Counted from the first letter of the stretch, positions 12,415-25,607 are shown. The stretch: DNA of 64,000 bases from Diphasiastrum complanatum (GCA_029204225.1 CM055094.1:68100536-68164535); one strand, 5' to 3'. Notes: a model not told the origin generated them from the sequence alone. Numbers and translations: made by a program.

Positions 12415-13017
12415 TGTTGGAGGTGTAAGTTGCACACCAGTCAAAGAGGCTCCAAAATGAAACAGAAGGGCACACGGAATGGTCCCATAAGTAAATGGGA
12501 AGATGAGAACATGCAACTCAAATAAGGAAATTGAAAGACTTGTGGTTGTCCCTTGGTACCAGCCCTTTTGGGGTAAGGGGGAGACCACAATGCGATGGGT
12601 GGCTAGATGATCGGGGTGGGACACCCAATACGCGGCCCATGCGCACGCGCGTGCGAGTTCCAGTTTACCTACATGGTATCAGAGCCTAGGACTTGCTACA
12701 ACCATATTTGGTTGTGATAGCAAGGGGGAGTTTGTCTTAAGGGGAGTGTTGGAGATGTAAGCTACGCACCAGTCGAAGAGGCTCCAGAATGATGCAAAAG
12801 GGCACACAGAATGGTCCCATAAGTAAATGAGAAGATGAGAACGAGCAACTCAACTAAGGAAATTGGAAGACTTGTAATTGTCCCCTGGTACCAGCCCTTT
12901 TGGGGTAAGGGGGAGACCACAATGCGATGGGTGGCTAGGTGATTGGGGTGGGACACCCAATATGCGGCCCACGCGCATGCGTCCCTACGGTGGCGTGCGA
13001 GGTTCAATTTACCTACA
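12415..13017 (+). mobile_element. TRIM retrotransposon (two ~260-bp LTRs, 73-bp internal domain)
   Basis: LTR1 12415-12673 (TGTTGGAGG...CTACA, 259 bp) is followed at once by TGGTATCAGAGCC at 12674-12686, the tRNA-iMet primer-binding site. Then come ~50 bp and a purine tract ending AAGGGGAG, and LTR2 12747-13017 (TGTTGGAGA...CTACA, 271 bp). There is no coding capacity, so it is a terminal-repeat retrotransposon in miniature mobilised in trans. The third, partial LTR just upstream makes a tandem LTR-internal-LTR-internal-LTR, typical of unequal recombination between copies. No target duplication was found around the compound element. Minus-strand open frames across the LTRs are incidental. Confidence 0.85.
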
Positions 13018-13526
13018 ATTCCATAGTGTCGAGGGACCGACACTACTTCAGGTATGGGGCTTTGTTATGGGTATTTTCTGTATATAAATAAATAAGCCCA
13101 ACAATATAGAAAAATATGTGTCAGAATCGTGGCATCCTGCAAGCGTAAGTCCATAACCCAATCAACACTTGTAAAATATTGTACCATGGAATAAAGAAGA
13201 CTTGGGCCATGCAAATAAAATAATATAGAAGGCCCAAAGTCTAAGTCGTTAAGTTTCAAGTTATTAGTCAAAGTCAAATTGGAAAGGTTAGGATTTCAAT
13301 CCTTGCCATAATGAAGTAGCCAATAAAAGCACAGGGGCAAGGGCTCCCCAAGAATAAAAAGACACCACCTGTACTCCATTTTCATGACTAATAGAGAGGA
13401 GGACATGTGCTATGCTATTTTGTCTAATGCTTTATGAATGTTGCTAGCTGTTTATGGTTTTTCTACTTTCATTGTTTAGTAATTTTGAATGTTTTTCCAT
13501 TAAATTAATGGCATTAGCATAGAATA

Positions 13527-13528
<2 letters not shown>
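13018..13528. other. No gene recognised
   Basis: AT-rich, stops in all frames, no repeat or motif seen. Confidence 0.5.

Positions 13529-13602
<74 letters not shown>
13529..13602. repeat. (CT)n microsatellite, ~74 bp
   Basis: Pure CT run. No LINE 3' motif precedes it. Confidence 0.97.
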
Positions 13603-13603
<1 letters not shown>

Positions 13604-13658
13604 TGTTCTCTTGCTTATTCAATGGATTATGATATGGTTAAGTGCTAGATTTAAGGAT

Positions 13659-13691
13659 CGGGGGGCGGGGGGGGGGGGGGGGGGGGGGGGG
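13659..13691. repeat. Poly-G tract, ~32 bp
   Basis: G-run with a single C interruption. The exact length in any assembly is unreliable. Confidence 0.9.
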
Positions 13692-13749
13692 TGTTAAGGT
13701 TAGAGTGGAAAAACTACTTATTTACAACTAGATTTAGTTAGAGAACTAT

Positions 13750-15020
13750 CCTAGTGGAACTAACCCTTTTGACATGCAGAGCGTTGTCAACCATTATCTC
13801 TACACCCTACAATAAGCAAAAATCAGAAAACAAAAAAAAGACAGTTTTCTTTGATGAACTGTCATATGAGGGTTTACACAATGATTATCCTTCTCGGTCT
13901 CCTCATTTTTTGAGCCCACCCTCAGGAATGGGACAAAGCCAAAGACAACATAATAGAGTTTCTACTCGAAGCTCACGAAGATGGCAAGGGCAAAAGGATG
14001 GGGTTCTCAAGTGAGATTCCATAGGTACGGTATAGCAAGATGCTCACATCTAAGGTCAACATTCTCTCTCTTATTTTACATTTATAGCAGACTCTTATTA
14101 TTCTCCTTCTATATTGTTTATTATGAACCTCGTCACTTGGAATGTTACTTTTGCTAAAAAAACAAGCCTGGGACGACTTGATAGACAATTTAAATTGCTC
14201 CAATGCTATTTCCCTTTGCAATTTCCCTCGCCTTCACTCTTGGAACAATGGTAGCCCCTCCCCCTTCACTTCTGCTAGGCAAGTCAGATTCTATATCTCC
14301 AATCACAGAAATTGGATTAACAATTTATCCTGCAACACCATCTCTTCATTTTCTCTCTTTGATCAACTTCATGTTGCCCTTTACCTTAATCTTTTCCTTG
14401 CCAAGCCCCTCAAACACCATTCGGTTTATATCATGAACACTTCCTTGCCATTGGAATATAACCCTCCCCTTTTGGCTTTGATTATCTCTCCTCTTATAAA
14501 TCTAGATGACATTATTGAGTGCTCTCGTTCCTTTACTCGTAAGCAAGGCATATTGATGAGATCTTCTACCTCTATCCTTGAATCCTCTCACAAGCGAAAT
14601 CTTTCTACCCCTCTCACATGGCCAACAAATTCCTAGAAGCTTCCAACTCACTGAAAATCATTGGCCATTCCAAAGCGGTGATCCTTTGAAAGAAAACTCA
14701 CCTCAATTGGCTACGAGAAAACTGACCTACACTCTGCTTGCTTCTTTAGGAAACTCAAAGCCCAGAGCAGACTTCTACGGTCTCATTATTAACAACACCT
14801 CTCTCACTAGTCTTGAAGCTATCTACTCATCTTTCTCAAACCATTACTCTCATTTACTCAATCTGATTTCCTCTCCCCAAAAGACATGGACATTGGAACT
14901 CTCCCCTTACTATTCCTTTTCTTCTCCTCTTTGTCCAGAAGAATCCAATTTTTTTTTTCTCTACTTACTTTAGATCAACTCCATCTAGCACTCAAAGCCC
15001 TGATCAGAGACAAAACTCTC
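13750..15020 (+). pseudogene. L1-type LINE fragment: endonuclease and linker half
   Basis: LVTWNV at about 14123 matches the start of the L1 APE endonuclease. The following frame at 14142-14636 has the FDQLHVALYLNL and MNTSLL-like region of the endonuclease end and linker. The 14578-14973 frame continues (LTYTLLASLGNSKPRADFYGLI). At about 14965-15015 is LTLDQLHLALKALIRDKTL, the block that opens L1 reverse transcriptase. Many stops are present. The RT proper is missing here and lies inverted at 4182-4730. Confidence 0.65.
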
Positions 15021-15022
15021 TA

Positions 15023-15222
15023 GGGCAGCTAATGAACGATTCCTAGGATCTATCATCTATTCCTTAGGTGCCTTATCTTTATGAATTTTTTTTAAACCAC
15101 CCTAGGACACCGCATTCGTAAGAACAGTTCCATAGTGTTCCTAGGGCAGCTAATGAACGATTTCTAGGATCTATCATCTATTCCTTAGGTGCATTTTCTT
15201 TATGAACTTTTTTTAAACCACC
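15023..15222. repeat. Tandem duplication (period ~119 bp) around an inversion breakpoint
   Basis: A segment from AGGGCAGCTAATGAACGAT to AAACCACCC occurs at 15023-15103 and again at 15141-15222 with a few differences. Between them is the 27-bp sequence 15108-15134 that is perfectly inverted at 4731-4757. Confidence 0.85.
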
Positions 15223-16270
15223 CGTAAAATCCTATTATATAGCCTGACTCTACAGGGGGTGAAAACCGTTCATAAAAATGATCAAAATAAGGTGTTTGAG
15301 TTTCCTAAAAAAAGGCCTCATGTGTAAACAACAGGGGTTTTTTTTCTTGTTCCCAGGTTCGTATTCTTGTTCCTAAAGTTCCCAAGTTCCTGAGTTTGAT
15401 CATGAAAATAGGGCTTTTGTTCTTGTTCTCAAACGCATTGGAAACACTCGTCGATCCAGTGGCGTCGAGTAGATGTGATCTGATAACAAACTTCATCCAA
15501 AGCAGCAACCCTAACAAAGATCTAAAAAGCGTTTGAGAAGAGCCTGAGCATTGATTTTTCTCTAAAACCACCACACAGCAAAACAACCAAAACAAAATTG
15601 AGCACAGCCGTTTCCAAGGAAGAACAGGTGCATGTCCATTCATACAGAAAGAACTCTTGTGCCTAGACATTCCTTGTTTGAAATTTTTGGATACATGGGC
15701 AATCAAAACTTTCTTGTCAAAGTATTAAGGGGGAAAGTTTTCAACTACCAGTGACTAAAGTTTTTCAGCTAAAATGCAAAAGACTACAACTTGCTTTATC
15801 ATTTCTGTTAGGGCATTAAAGAAATTTATCTAAAACTGATCTTGGCAACCTCAAACGCAAGAGTATCAAGATATTCAGAATAGTCCCTATACTTTTAAAC
15901 TCTAATTCCTTGAATACCCGTAACAGAGAAATCTAAGTTGAAGACTTTAGGTGACACTCTAAATATGTTTCTTTTTATCCTTCATTTTCATATGTTGCAT
16001 ACAGATTTCATTTCAATGAAAAACTATGAAACACTTCTCAGTAAGCACGTTGCATCTAAAAATGTTGATTTCCCTTTTCAGTGCACAGCATCAAAGCACA
16101 GAATGAACATGTTACGTGTAAAAATTCTTCCAAAAATATTGATTTCTCTTTGCAGTGCACAGCACCAAAGCACGGAATAAACATATCAAATGATGGCTGG
16201 AAGAGCGATGTTCTTCAATTACTTTTTTTCTTTGTTAAAAAATACGTATTCTTTTTAAAAAAAAATTTGG
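15223..16270. other. No gene recognised; one 76-bp tandem duplication
   Basis: No supported coding region. About 16058-16190 holds two copies of a ~76-bp unit containing CAGTGCACAGCA and AAAGCAC. A 133-codon minus frame at 15305-15706 has no recognisable domain and lacks conserved features. Confidence 0.45.
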
Positions 16271-16274
16271 TCAT

Positions 16275-16320
16275 GTTCCGAAACGGAACGCATTCCAGAA
16301 CGCGTTCCGTTCCGGAACGG
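16275..16320. repeat. Palindrome cluster built from GGAAC/GTTCC words
   Basis: Contains CCGTTCCGGAACGG (16307-16320), GTTCCG-AAA-CGGAAC (16275-16289) and GGAACGC...GCGTTCC arms. An A-rich/T-rich stretch adjoins it on the left. Confidence 0.85.
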
Positions 16321-16727
16321 GCAACTAAGCATACAAATCTACCTCAAAAACTATGGATTATTTCATTGCATACCCAAAATAACATAAGGATTAGGCAATG
16401 CTTCATTAAACATTTTGCATTCAGGGCTGTTGCATGAAAACATGGCTCCAGCCATGGATACCAGGCTACAAGGCGAGCAAAATTAGCCTCGCATTGCTTT
16501 ACAAAACTTGTATCAACGAGAAAATCAACAATTAAATGACCTAAACTTGTTGAATTTGTTTTACTACTCTGTGAACTTCACATGGACAAAGATCAGAAGG
16601 CTGACATTACACACAGAGCGATATCTGTTCAACTGACTTTGCTGCCTACCGTGGAGTCCGAACCACCCAGGAGAAAGCTCGGTCTGTGATATGACATTAC
16701 TATCCAAGACAATGTCATCAACTCTGT

Positions 16728-17375
16728 TCAGCTCTCAGAGCTGTTGGCTTGAGTACTCTTTGGGTCACTGCCACTTGAGCTGCTTTCTGACCCACTTTCT
16801 ATATTTTCAGAATCATCCTCTTGTTTTGCCTCTGTTGTACTCTGTGGAGGGTATGAAGCAAAATAAGCATGCCCAAAGCATGAAGTGTGTAATGCAGATC
16901 CATATTGTGAAGTCTGTGAAAGTGGCGAGTATGCATATGCAGACGCTGCAAATGCGTTCGGAGGAAATGGATTCAAAGAAGGCCACAGTGGCACAGGAGA
17001 ATATCCACCTTGTGCCCGTTGGACAGGATAAGAAGGGTATATTCCAAAGGTTGGTGAGGGAAGGGGAACAACAGCTGCAGCAGCAGCAGTGGTAGTTGTA
17101 AGAACAGAACCAGTAAGCGCCTGAGACGATGGATTGGCACTTGAAGCGAGAGACACAGCAGGAGGCTCAGAATTTGAAGGTGGATGGAGAGGTGGAGTTA
17201 GAGGAAAGGAAGAAGGTCCAAACTGCAAACTTGGGACTACCCCTGGAAATGTCTGAAGAAAGTAACCTGTCTGCAAAGATGGGGGCTTGCTAAGCAGAAG
17301 AGGCCGTTTTTTCCCTGTTGTTTTACTAACTGCTGGAAGAGCCTTTGGCAACACATTGGAAGCAGCCATCATACC
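16728..17375 (-). CDS. Last exon of the recombinase-like gene (Pro/Ser-rich C-terminus)
   Basis: Acceptor TGCAG/GGTATG at 17376; 648 nt in phase 0, stop TGA at 16728-16730. Begins GMMAASNVLPKALP and has a Lys/Arg patch (TGKKRPLLL). It continues with a long Pro/Ser/Ala/Tyr low-complexity region and ends in an acidic Ser-rich tail (DDSENIESGSESSSSGSD). Such tails are common in plant nuclear proteins. No domain recognised. Confidence 0.85.
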   Translation of the reverse strand, partial: GMMAASNVLPKALPAVSKTTGKKRPLLLSKPPSLQTGYFLQTFPGVVPSLQFGPSSFPLTPPLHPPSNSEPPAVSLASSANPSSQALTGSVLTTTTAAAAAVVPLPSPTFGIYPSYPVQRAQGGYSPVPLWPSLNPFPPNAFAASAYAYSPLSQTSQYGSALHTSCFGHAYFASYPPQSTTEAKQEDDSENIESGSESSSSGSDPKSTQANSSES

Positions 17376-20300
17376 CTGCATGCATTGATTTCAGCAGATT
17401 ACAGAATAAATGTCATGGCCAGGAACATGATATTCACTCCCCTGAGCACATAGTTGAACCCCTCTTGGAACATCAACTTTGCGAAGATGTTCACTGATGC
17501 AAGCCAAAACATATATGTACTTCCATAAGCAAAAATGCTTATTGCCACAATAATTTCATGTCATTGCACTTACCTGGGGGGAAAAGGGTGGGTATGGATG
17601 GAACAACTGCTCCTCTTTAGCATCTTTGTCAGATCTGTTGCAGAGTCCAGCAAAAATAGTTAAAGCAGAACCGGAGTTGATGACAGAGAATTGGACAAGA
17701 GCTGATAGCAGATTATCAGTTCATAACACAAAATTGGAGGTACTCCACTGTTTGAGTAGTTGTACTTGAAAGAAACAATCAGCTTAATGTCTCAAAGTTC
17801 CTCCAAAAATGAAAAAACTTGTTTTCACAGTCATGAGAGTAGAAAAATAGATGTACTATGTCATTTCTCAAACTCACACGTTGTCAAATACAAGCCAGAA
17901 ACTGTACTATGCAGAGCAGTTAGTATCTGACAGTGTGCACAACACTTACTGTCATATGCAAGCAGCTTAATCATCTTCAAATACTTCCTATGTAATTCTC
18001 TTCTATGAAAGCACAATAGACATACAATTCCCATAAAAACATGTCCTTTGATATCAGACTCTGGACACCTTATCAGAAAAGCATTTTCAAACAATGTCCT
18101 GAGACTTGACTGTACAGCTTCAGGTCTGAAATTTGAATAAATTGTTAATAAACCTTCATTCTACAGAACCAGAAAGAAAAGGAAACATAGCTCCCTTTCT
18201 GATAAGTTGCGTCAGTCAGCTCTCTCATAATCTGAAAAAACTGCAATAATCCATAGGTGGGCCCAGCCCATATGTTACTGGCCTGAAATATGTCAGGCCA
18301 AAGTGAATTTTATAGTAGACAACATATATGCCAAGGTTCTAAACCCTGCAGTCCTAGCCAGGGTTGCTCAATATATCGCCAGGCAGTCTTCCACTCCACA
18401 ATTAGCAAGCCCTTCCCTTGCTCTAGTATTCGCATTGTAGTTACCTGGGAGCACATATCCCACTCTAAGAAAAGAGGGAATGAGTTCCCACTAAAGGACT
18501 CGTTCCCGAAAATGCATTCCAACATTCATGCTGCCTGGAGAATGTCCTCATGTAATTATTGGGTCAATTGCAAGAGAGTCACCAAGCTCTTGCAGAGAGA
18601 AAAATCTATGCAGCAATCGTCAGATTTCATACCATTGTGGAGAGACATGCAGACTCATGACCGATAGACTGTAATTGATCCCACAGTGAATCGGATTTCG
18701 CAAGTGCTCAATAGCTTCTCTCGACGTCATCATTCTCATGTTCCCCTTATTTCATCTGATGTTTAGTTCTCATGTTTCTTTATCACCCCCACAGATGTTA
18801 CATCAGGATGCATCATCAGATCCCAATTCTTATTCAGCTTCTGCCAACATCTCTACTCTGTTCCATCTCATGTTCCCCTGTCTATGTTCCACGCTCCTCT
18901 ATTTCCACTGTCATTCCATTTTCCACATGTTTCACATAGTATTTCATAGCTCCCCTGCGCATACCTTTGTCTCCATCTCATGTTCCATACATTGTACCAA
19001 TACCAGCACTTCCTCATGGTATCGGCTCTGTGTTCGAAGAAGGCATACATTCTGGCACAAGTACACCTGAAGATTTGAGGATTGGCTGTACAGACTAGAC
19101 AATTGTTTTGCTAGTTATCTGTGAATGCAATGGAAAGAAATACGATTTGCTATTTCTTACCTGTAGGGTGATGAAATATTTAGGTGGAAAAGTCAATAAG
19201 TGATCATTCACAGGGGTGATGCCTCCTACTTTGAGTGACATATTTAAGACAGATTTAGGCTGCTCCTGTTGATCCTGGTCGGCAGCTTAAGCAATGACTT
19301 GAGTTCCAGCAGCAAAACCAGACCACATCTGTTTGTGATTACATTCAAAGGTTTGTTTGCAAGATAACTATAATATTGCATGAGAATAAGTTCAGCATAG
19401 ATATAAATGATGCAAAAGTAAATTTGTCATATTCATTTTTTGTGGTCACATTTGTCATGCTTATTATAGATAACGTTTCCTGACATTCGTACTAAGCATA
19501 GAACCCACGGTTCTCAGAACCGTGGGTCCTGGGAACCGTACCACGGTTCATGAACCGTGGTACGTTTCCTGTAGTTACTTAATTAATTAATTGACTTTTT
19601 TTTTTACCCTTTTCCCCCCAAAACCCCTCCCACGGATTTTTGACCCTCATTTCACTGTTTTTGGCCCTCATTTCTCTGTTTTCAGCACTCATTTCCCTAC
19701 TGTTTTTGGCACTCATGGCACTCACTGTTTTTGGCAGTCGCTGTTTTTGGGACTCACTGGGTTTGGCCCTCATTTCACTGTTTTTGCCACTCATGGCACT
19801 CATTGTTTTTGGCACTCATGGCACTCAGGGCACTCACTGTTTTTGGCACTCACTGTGTTTGGCCCTCATGTCACTGTTTTTGGCACTCATGAACCGTCCA
19901 CAGTTCACAGATTCTATGGTACTAAGGTATAATTTTCTCATGATAATTGCACACATAATTTTACTGCACAAATAAAGGAGTCACTGTTTACAAGTAATTC
20001 TCACTGATAAACAAGAAATATTATGACTTTCACTCAAAGTACAAAGTAGAACTTCGATCACTCTCATAGGGATAAGGTAAGGCCATACCACAAACTGAAA
20101 ACAAAGTCTGAGCATGATGCTGGTTGTGCTGCTTGGAGGATAAAATAGCAGAAGAGTTACCTGTAATATTTTTGTAGAAGATCCAAGCTTTGATACTTCG
20201 TTTCTTTGCAAACAAGCTCATCAGGGAAGCCAGCCATATAGAGCAATGTGATACCTAAAGCCTTGAAAAAAAAACTGCCAGTGCGTACATTGATTAATAA

Positions 20301-23300
20301 TGCCATCTGACACATCAACGGTCCAAAAGATTTCAACTTGTTTCTGCCCATTCGCTGTCTCACGTATCTGCAAGATTTGACAAGCTTGCTGAAGGCTACA
20401 GCTTCATTGAAAACATATTGTGTGCAAATAAAGCCAAATAGAATCATTCTCTTGTGGTGAAGCAAGTTCATTTAATGGGCACACCTACCTTCAGAATTAC
20501 TTCTCCCTAACCAGTCTGAGGTTTAATATGTAGCCAAGTCTTTTATACTAATATGAGTTATCTATCGATTCTCAACACGGTGAATATCAATCTAGATCCA
20601 AACATGTAGGAAAGAATAATAGTGCAACCTTTTTATGGTATTGAATCGCCTCTAAATCCCCTCATCTTGCTGTGGAGTGCGGGGTAGCAGATTCAAACTG
20701 TACAACTTAACTTTGGTACAAAGATGTTGCTCGACTATGAGTGTAAAGCACGAATACTTAGCCGAAAGGACAAGATGGTTGTTGATTGTTCAATCGTCTG
20801 CGCGGGAGACCTAAGGAGTCATTGCGTTGCCGAGTCAATGTGTTGTCAAGCCTAAGTTGCACCAGAGCCACATTCTGGGCCCCCAGCATTCTGGGAAAAA
20901 CCTGAATTCTTTTTAGTTTACAGCCGTGAAGCCCGATGAGGGCCGCACTTTGGAGCTTGAGGAGGTTGTGAAGAGAGCAATAGGAGGCCAAAATGCATAT
21001 CTGAGCACTCTATGTCAAGGTAGCGATCTATGGCAGGTGATTGTAGCACAATGGAGGTGGGAAAAGTGAGTGTGCGGAGATTTGCGAGCAAAAAACCTTC
21101 AAGCTATTTTCCACCATGTTTTTCATTGCTTTGTTTGGAGGCCATAGTGCATCATTTTCGGTAGATCCTCTTGCTAGAATTGGTTGTAAGGTGGCTAGGG
21201 GGTCACTAGGGAGAGAGTTTGCATGTTCCCAAGATGCTATTGGCATAGGTGGTCACCATGAGCATTTATGTGGCTGATGTGCATGAGGCCCAGTTAAGTA
21301 GTCTTTTCTAGGTGTAGCGTTCAGGGCTTAGTGATTTAGGGTGCAGGGAGACACAATAGTTTTTGCTGGGACAAGTGCTCACAGATGGCGTTGTCTCTAT
21401 TACGGTGGTACCTTTTGCAGTGTGGCGAAGAGGATCAGGTCGCATTTGCTTGGTTTGACCAGGCCAAATGGGAGATCCATGGGCATTGACCCGTGGGTGG
21501 CAGTTCCTGCACTTGAGCGAGAGCTCTTATTGAGCACATAAGGAGCAATTGCACTGGGCCAGCTCATGGGCCCAGGCTAAAGATTGCTGGGTAGTAGTTG
21601 GGTTCCATTGGCATCATATCAGAGGCTAGCAGCAGTAGTGCACCTTCTAACACCAAGGTTGATCCATCACAGCCAATTTCATCTTCAACCACAGGGCCAT
21701 CACGAACTTCATTGACAAAGAAAAGGCCATCACGGCCTCCATCAACAACAAGGCCATCATCTACAGGAGAGGCATTTTATCAAGGGAGTCAATTTGGGGA
21801 GGGCCTACTAAGCGTAGTGGCCCAGATTCGGGCAGCTCCTGGGGCAGCTATGGGAGGTGTTGCAGAGAGACCACAAAGTGGAGCACAATCATGCTGTAGA
21901 GTCCAGCCAAAACCACATGCACCTGCACAGGATAGGGCGGGCAGATATCAACAAAGCACAGTGCCTATGAGGTGGTAGCAGACACACCATGAGGCTAACC
22001 ACAAGACTTATACGCCAAATTTTTTACACTGGCTACCTTGCATTTGCCTTGGCCGACACCAGCATCTTCTGTGACTTGATGAGGGAGATTGTAGCCTGTG
22101 ATGCCACTTGGAGAACCTCCACAAGCGAGGCTCTGCGTACTCGCCATTTGAGAGAGGAGCATGCATGCATCACCAGAGAGCTCAGCCCCATACGACATGC
22201 ATGGACAACATATGGTTGCTCTATTTTGTTGAATGGTGGAATGATATTAGGCACAGACCTATTATCAACCTTTCATGTCCGTTGGGTACTGTATTTCTCA
22301 AGGGTGTGGATGCTTCTCGAGCTGGCATTGTTAAGTCAAGAGAGTTTATTTATGAGGACATGCGTGCAGCAATCATTGAGGTGGGGGCACAGCATGTAGT
22401 GTAGGTGGTCACCAATAATGCCAACAATTGTGTGGCCATGGGTGAGCTTTTACAGAGAGACTATCCTACCAGTGTGTGGAACCTATGTGCAGCACACTAG
22501 ATCAATCTTTTGATGCACGACATAGGAAGCTTCCCCTAGGTTTCCACCATCACATCCATGCCATCTTCATGGACACATTTGTGCCCAAAAAGAAGAGGGC
22601 CCTTGCCATGTTTAGGACATAGAGCACACTGGATTTGCAGAAGCCAACACCCACACACTTTTCCTACCAATTTGTCGGAGTGGTTGCTTTCAGTTCGACC
22701 TACATTGCGCTAGATGGCAGCCAGCCCTGAGTTCACACAGTAGCATCGCAGCAACAAGTCAACTAGCCTCAGATTCTAGAGGATTGTTTTGGAGATGATT
22801 TCTAGCAACAGGCCAAGCCGTTGGTGAGGTTTTGCAGCCAGTGTACCATGTGCTAAGGTTGGTAGATCTACACTCAACCTCATTTATGAGTTTATAGACA
22901 AGATTGGGGAGACCCTTCAGCGACCACTTCTTTATGAGCGCAAGAATACCCTTTTCTAATCCATTTTGTGCATTTGTTTGGTATACATGTCTTAGGATTG
23001 TTGAGTTGTATTTTTGTAACGAAACGATAACTTTTTTTATTTCTGTAGGATGTCAGCTATTCAAGAGAAAAGGCTTGACAAGGGAAATTTCTTCCACGAG
23101 CCCATACACAGTTGCTCATTTGCTTCACCCTATCTGGGCTAGTGGAGGCATTTGCATAGACACCAAGCTAGTGGACGGCTAGAGGACATACATGCAAAAC
23201 ATGTATCCATGGTAGGATTGTCCCCCAATAGGGCTATCTAACCCATCTATGCACTCGTCACCCAATTTTCGTATGTAGGTGGTAGGCTCGATAGCAATGT

Positions 23301-25553
23301 CATGATTGCAATGTGCATCTTGATCATTGATAGTTGATCCGACAGCTGCCATCTGCAGCAAGAGATTCTTAAACTAGTATACGTGATTCTGCAACAAATC
23401 ACCATTAGACATCTTGAGTGAGAAGAATTTCCTTCTAAGATGCAACTTATCCCGTCCCTCATATCATATAGTGCACTCAAGATGTCCCATACTTCTTTCA
23501 AAGTTTGAGCTTCAGATACATGGCCAATCTGTGTATCTAATATTTTGAGAATGATTAGCACGAAAGCTTTACCATCATTCGATTTCCATTTAGTGTCGGT
23601 TGTATCGACTTCAAGTTTCGCTTCGATACCCGTGACAACATCCCACAACTAATTCGCAACTAAAACAGTCTTCACCTTAAATTTCCACAAATGATAATTG
23701 GATCCATTTTGCTTGTCGACTGTAAAGCCAGCTTTGCTTTGTGAAGTCAGTCTGTCGATAATCTATGACCTAAGAATGAATAATAGTATCTAATAATATC
23801 GGGACACTAACAAATAGCAAGCATAAGACAATAGCAAATGCAACCGCGTACTCGAAACTAACTCTGAATCTCTGATCGTCTCTGTCTAATGCACTTCCGC
23901 TGATTAGTAGCGCTTCAGCAATGCTCTGAGGACTTGGGAAAGAAAAACAAGCTTCCCTCTTTTTACTTGAGAAAATGATCAGCTATTTATACTAGTTAAG
24001 AATGCCACATGGGCTTATCCACATGACGGTTAAAGATAGTTGTTCGGCCGTTGATCGCAATTGGCACTTAGCCATATTGCGCGGTCACTTATTCAGTTAA
24101 GTTTCATGGTGAATACTTGCTAACATTGGTTAGAGCAATTCATTAGCTTTATAACAAGTGGTAACATGATCTGTTATCCTTCGACAAATATTTGTCGTAC
24201 CCTTCGATAGTCACTCGATAGTTGTCGTTGTGATTTCGACCCACCTTTTGGCGATTCCCGTGTATTTCTGCAGACTCCGCGATAACGCGAGTAAAAATCC
24301 AGAAATTGGATAAATGAATGGATATAGATTAAAGATCAGATTATGAGAATAATATCCAACACACGTTGGTATAGGCAAAAGAATCTCTTACTATATAGGG
24401 CATATGAAAATGAAATGCTCCTCATCCTCCATCTCACCCGACATACATAAATGACAAATCTTACCCACTTGAGGTATGTCGTGGTAGTGACCTTTCTTTA
24501 CATAAAGAGTGAGGTGAGATTCTAAGCTGCCCCAACATAATCCTAAGTCCATGCGATAAACCAAAAGTATCCAGATACCAAGATAGCCTAAGATATCCTA
24601 CTACATCTAGCTCGAAGAGTGAACTATAGAATAATGGTTATACCCCAAGCTACCCGTGCCATGTTCTCTAAACATACAACTTGAATAGAAATTGCCGGAT
24701 ATAGTGATGATTGCCCTTTGGAAGATGAGATATAGATATGCCAAAAGAGTCCCATAATAGGCGCACTGCTTGAGAAGCAAGTCTCTGCAAGAAGACAATT
24801 AGCCTGAAGCCACCTTTATCTGAATAGGGGGACTACAAACTCAGCCAAGATAATCTAGTGTGGTATCGAAGGCTTAGCCCGTATCATTTGTGAGAGTATG
24901 GTGATCAATAGCCATGAAATATTGGCCCCGGAACACTTATTGGGAGCATCATTAACACAGCTTCTAAAGCAAAATCTCTCAAGCTAAACCAAAGAAGCCT
25001 GTCCCTTCCCCAATCTTGTGAAGGCGGCATGTCTCATACTAAAGATAGGATCGATGAACAGGACACTCAAATATGTATAAGAAGAAACCACCTGTAAGAG
25101 CCAGTCGTCCCAAAGTCTATGATGTATTGAAGGCCACAACCACAATGTTGACCTCCAAACCTCGGCGAGAACAAAATAGGCCAAGCAAATCCAAATGACA
25201 TTGCAACCCATCTCTAGTCCTAGATAAGAGTATAACATCATCTGGATAAAGAAGAACAGAGATCAAAAGGTCCCGAAATGTACATCCCTCACCACCATCC
25301 CGCTCAATAATACAATCCAACTTGTCGATATATAAGTCATACAAGATAGGAGAGACTGAACAGCCCTACCTCACTCCAATAGTGCTCTCCACCAATCGGG
25401 AGATACCTCATCTAACCTGAAACACCCAAACCCCGTCTCATAAGGAGCCATGACTACCTAAATGGTATTTAAATGCAAACCAGGGGCCTGTAATCTCTGG
25501 GTGAGTAAATGTCTTAGCACACTGTCAAAGGCCCTCCTGAAATCTACAAAATA

Positions 25554-25607
<54 letters not shown>

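Larger units (their letters stand above)
17635..20160 (-). other. Intron between exons 4 and 5
   Basis: 2.5-kb intron. It contains palindromes at 19503-19563 and a minisatellite at 19620-19900. A plus-strand open stretch around 18738-19070 has no recognisable domain. The rest is featureless. Confidence 0.7.

Noticed and set aside
12214-13043. Minus-strand open frames of 73-136 codons in the TRIM region
   Set aside because: They repeat because the LTR repeats; no domain, and TRIMs are non-coding.
15305-15706. 133-codon minus-strand frame
   Set aside because: No recognisable domain, splice partners or conserved feature.
18738-19085. Plus-strand exon-like stretch in the host gene intron
   Set aside because: No supporting splice structure or recognisable domain; kept only as a note in the intron entry.
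19591-19975. Plus-strand frames rich in TVFGTH / ISLFLALI
   Set aside because: Periodic translation of the minisatellite.
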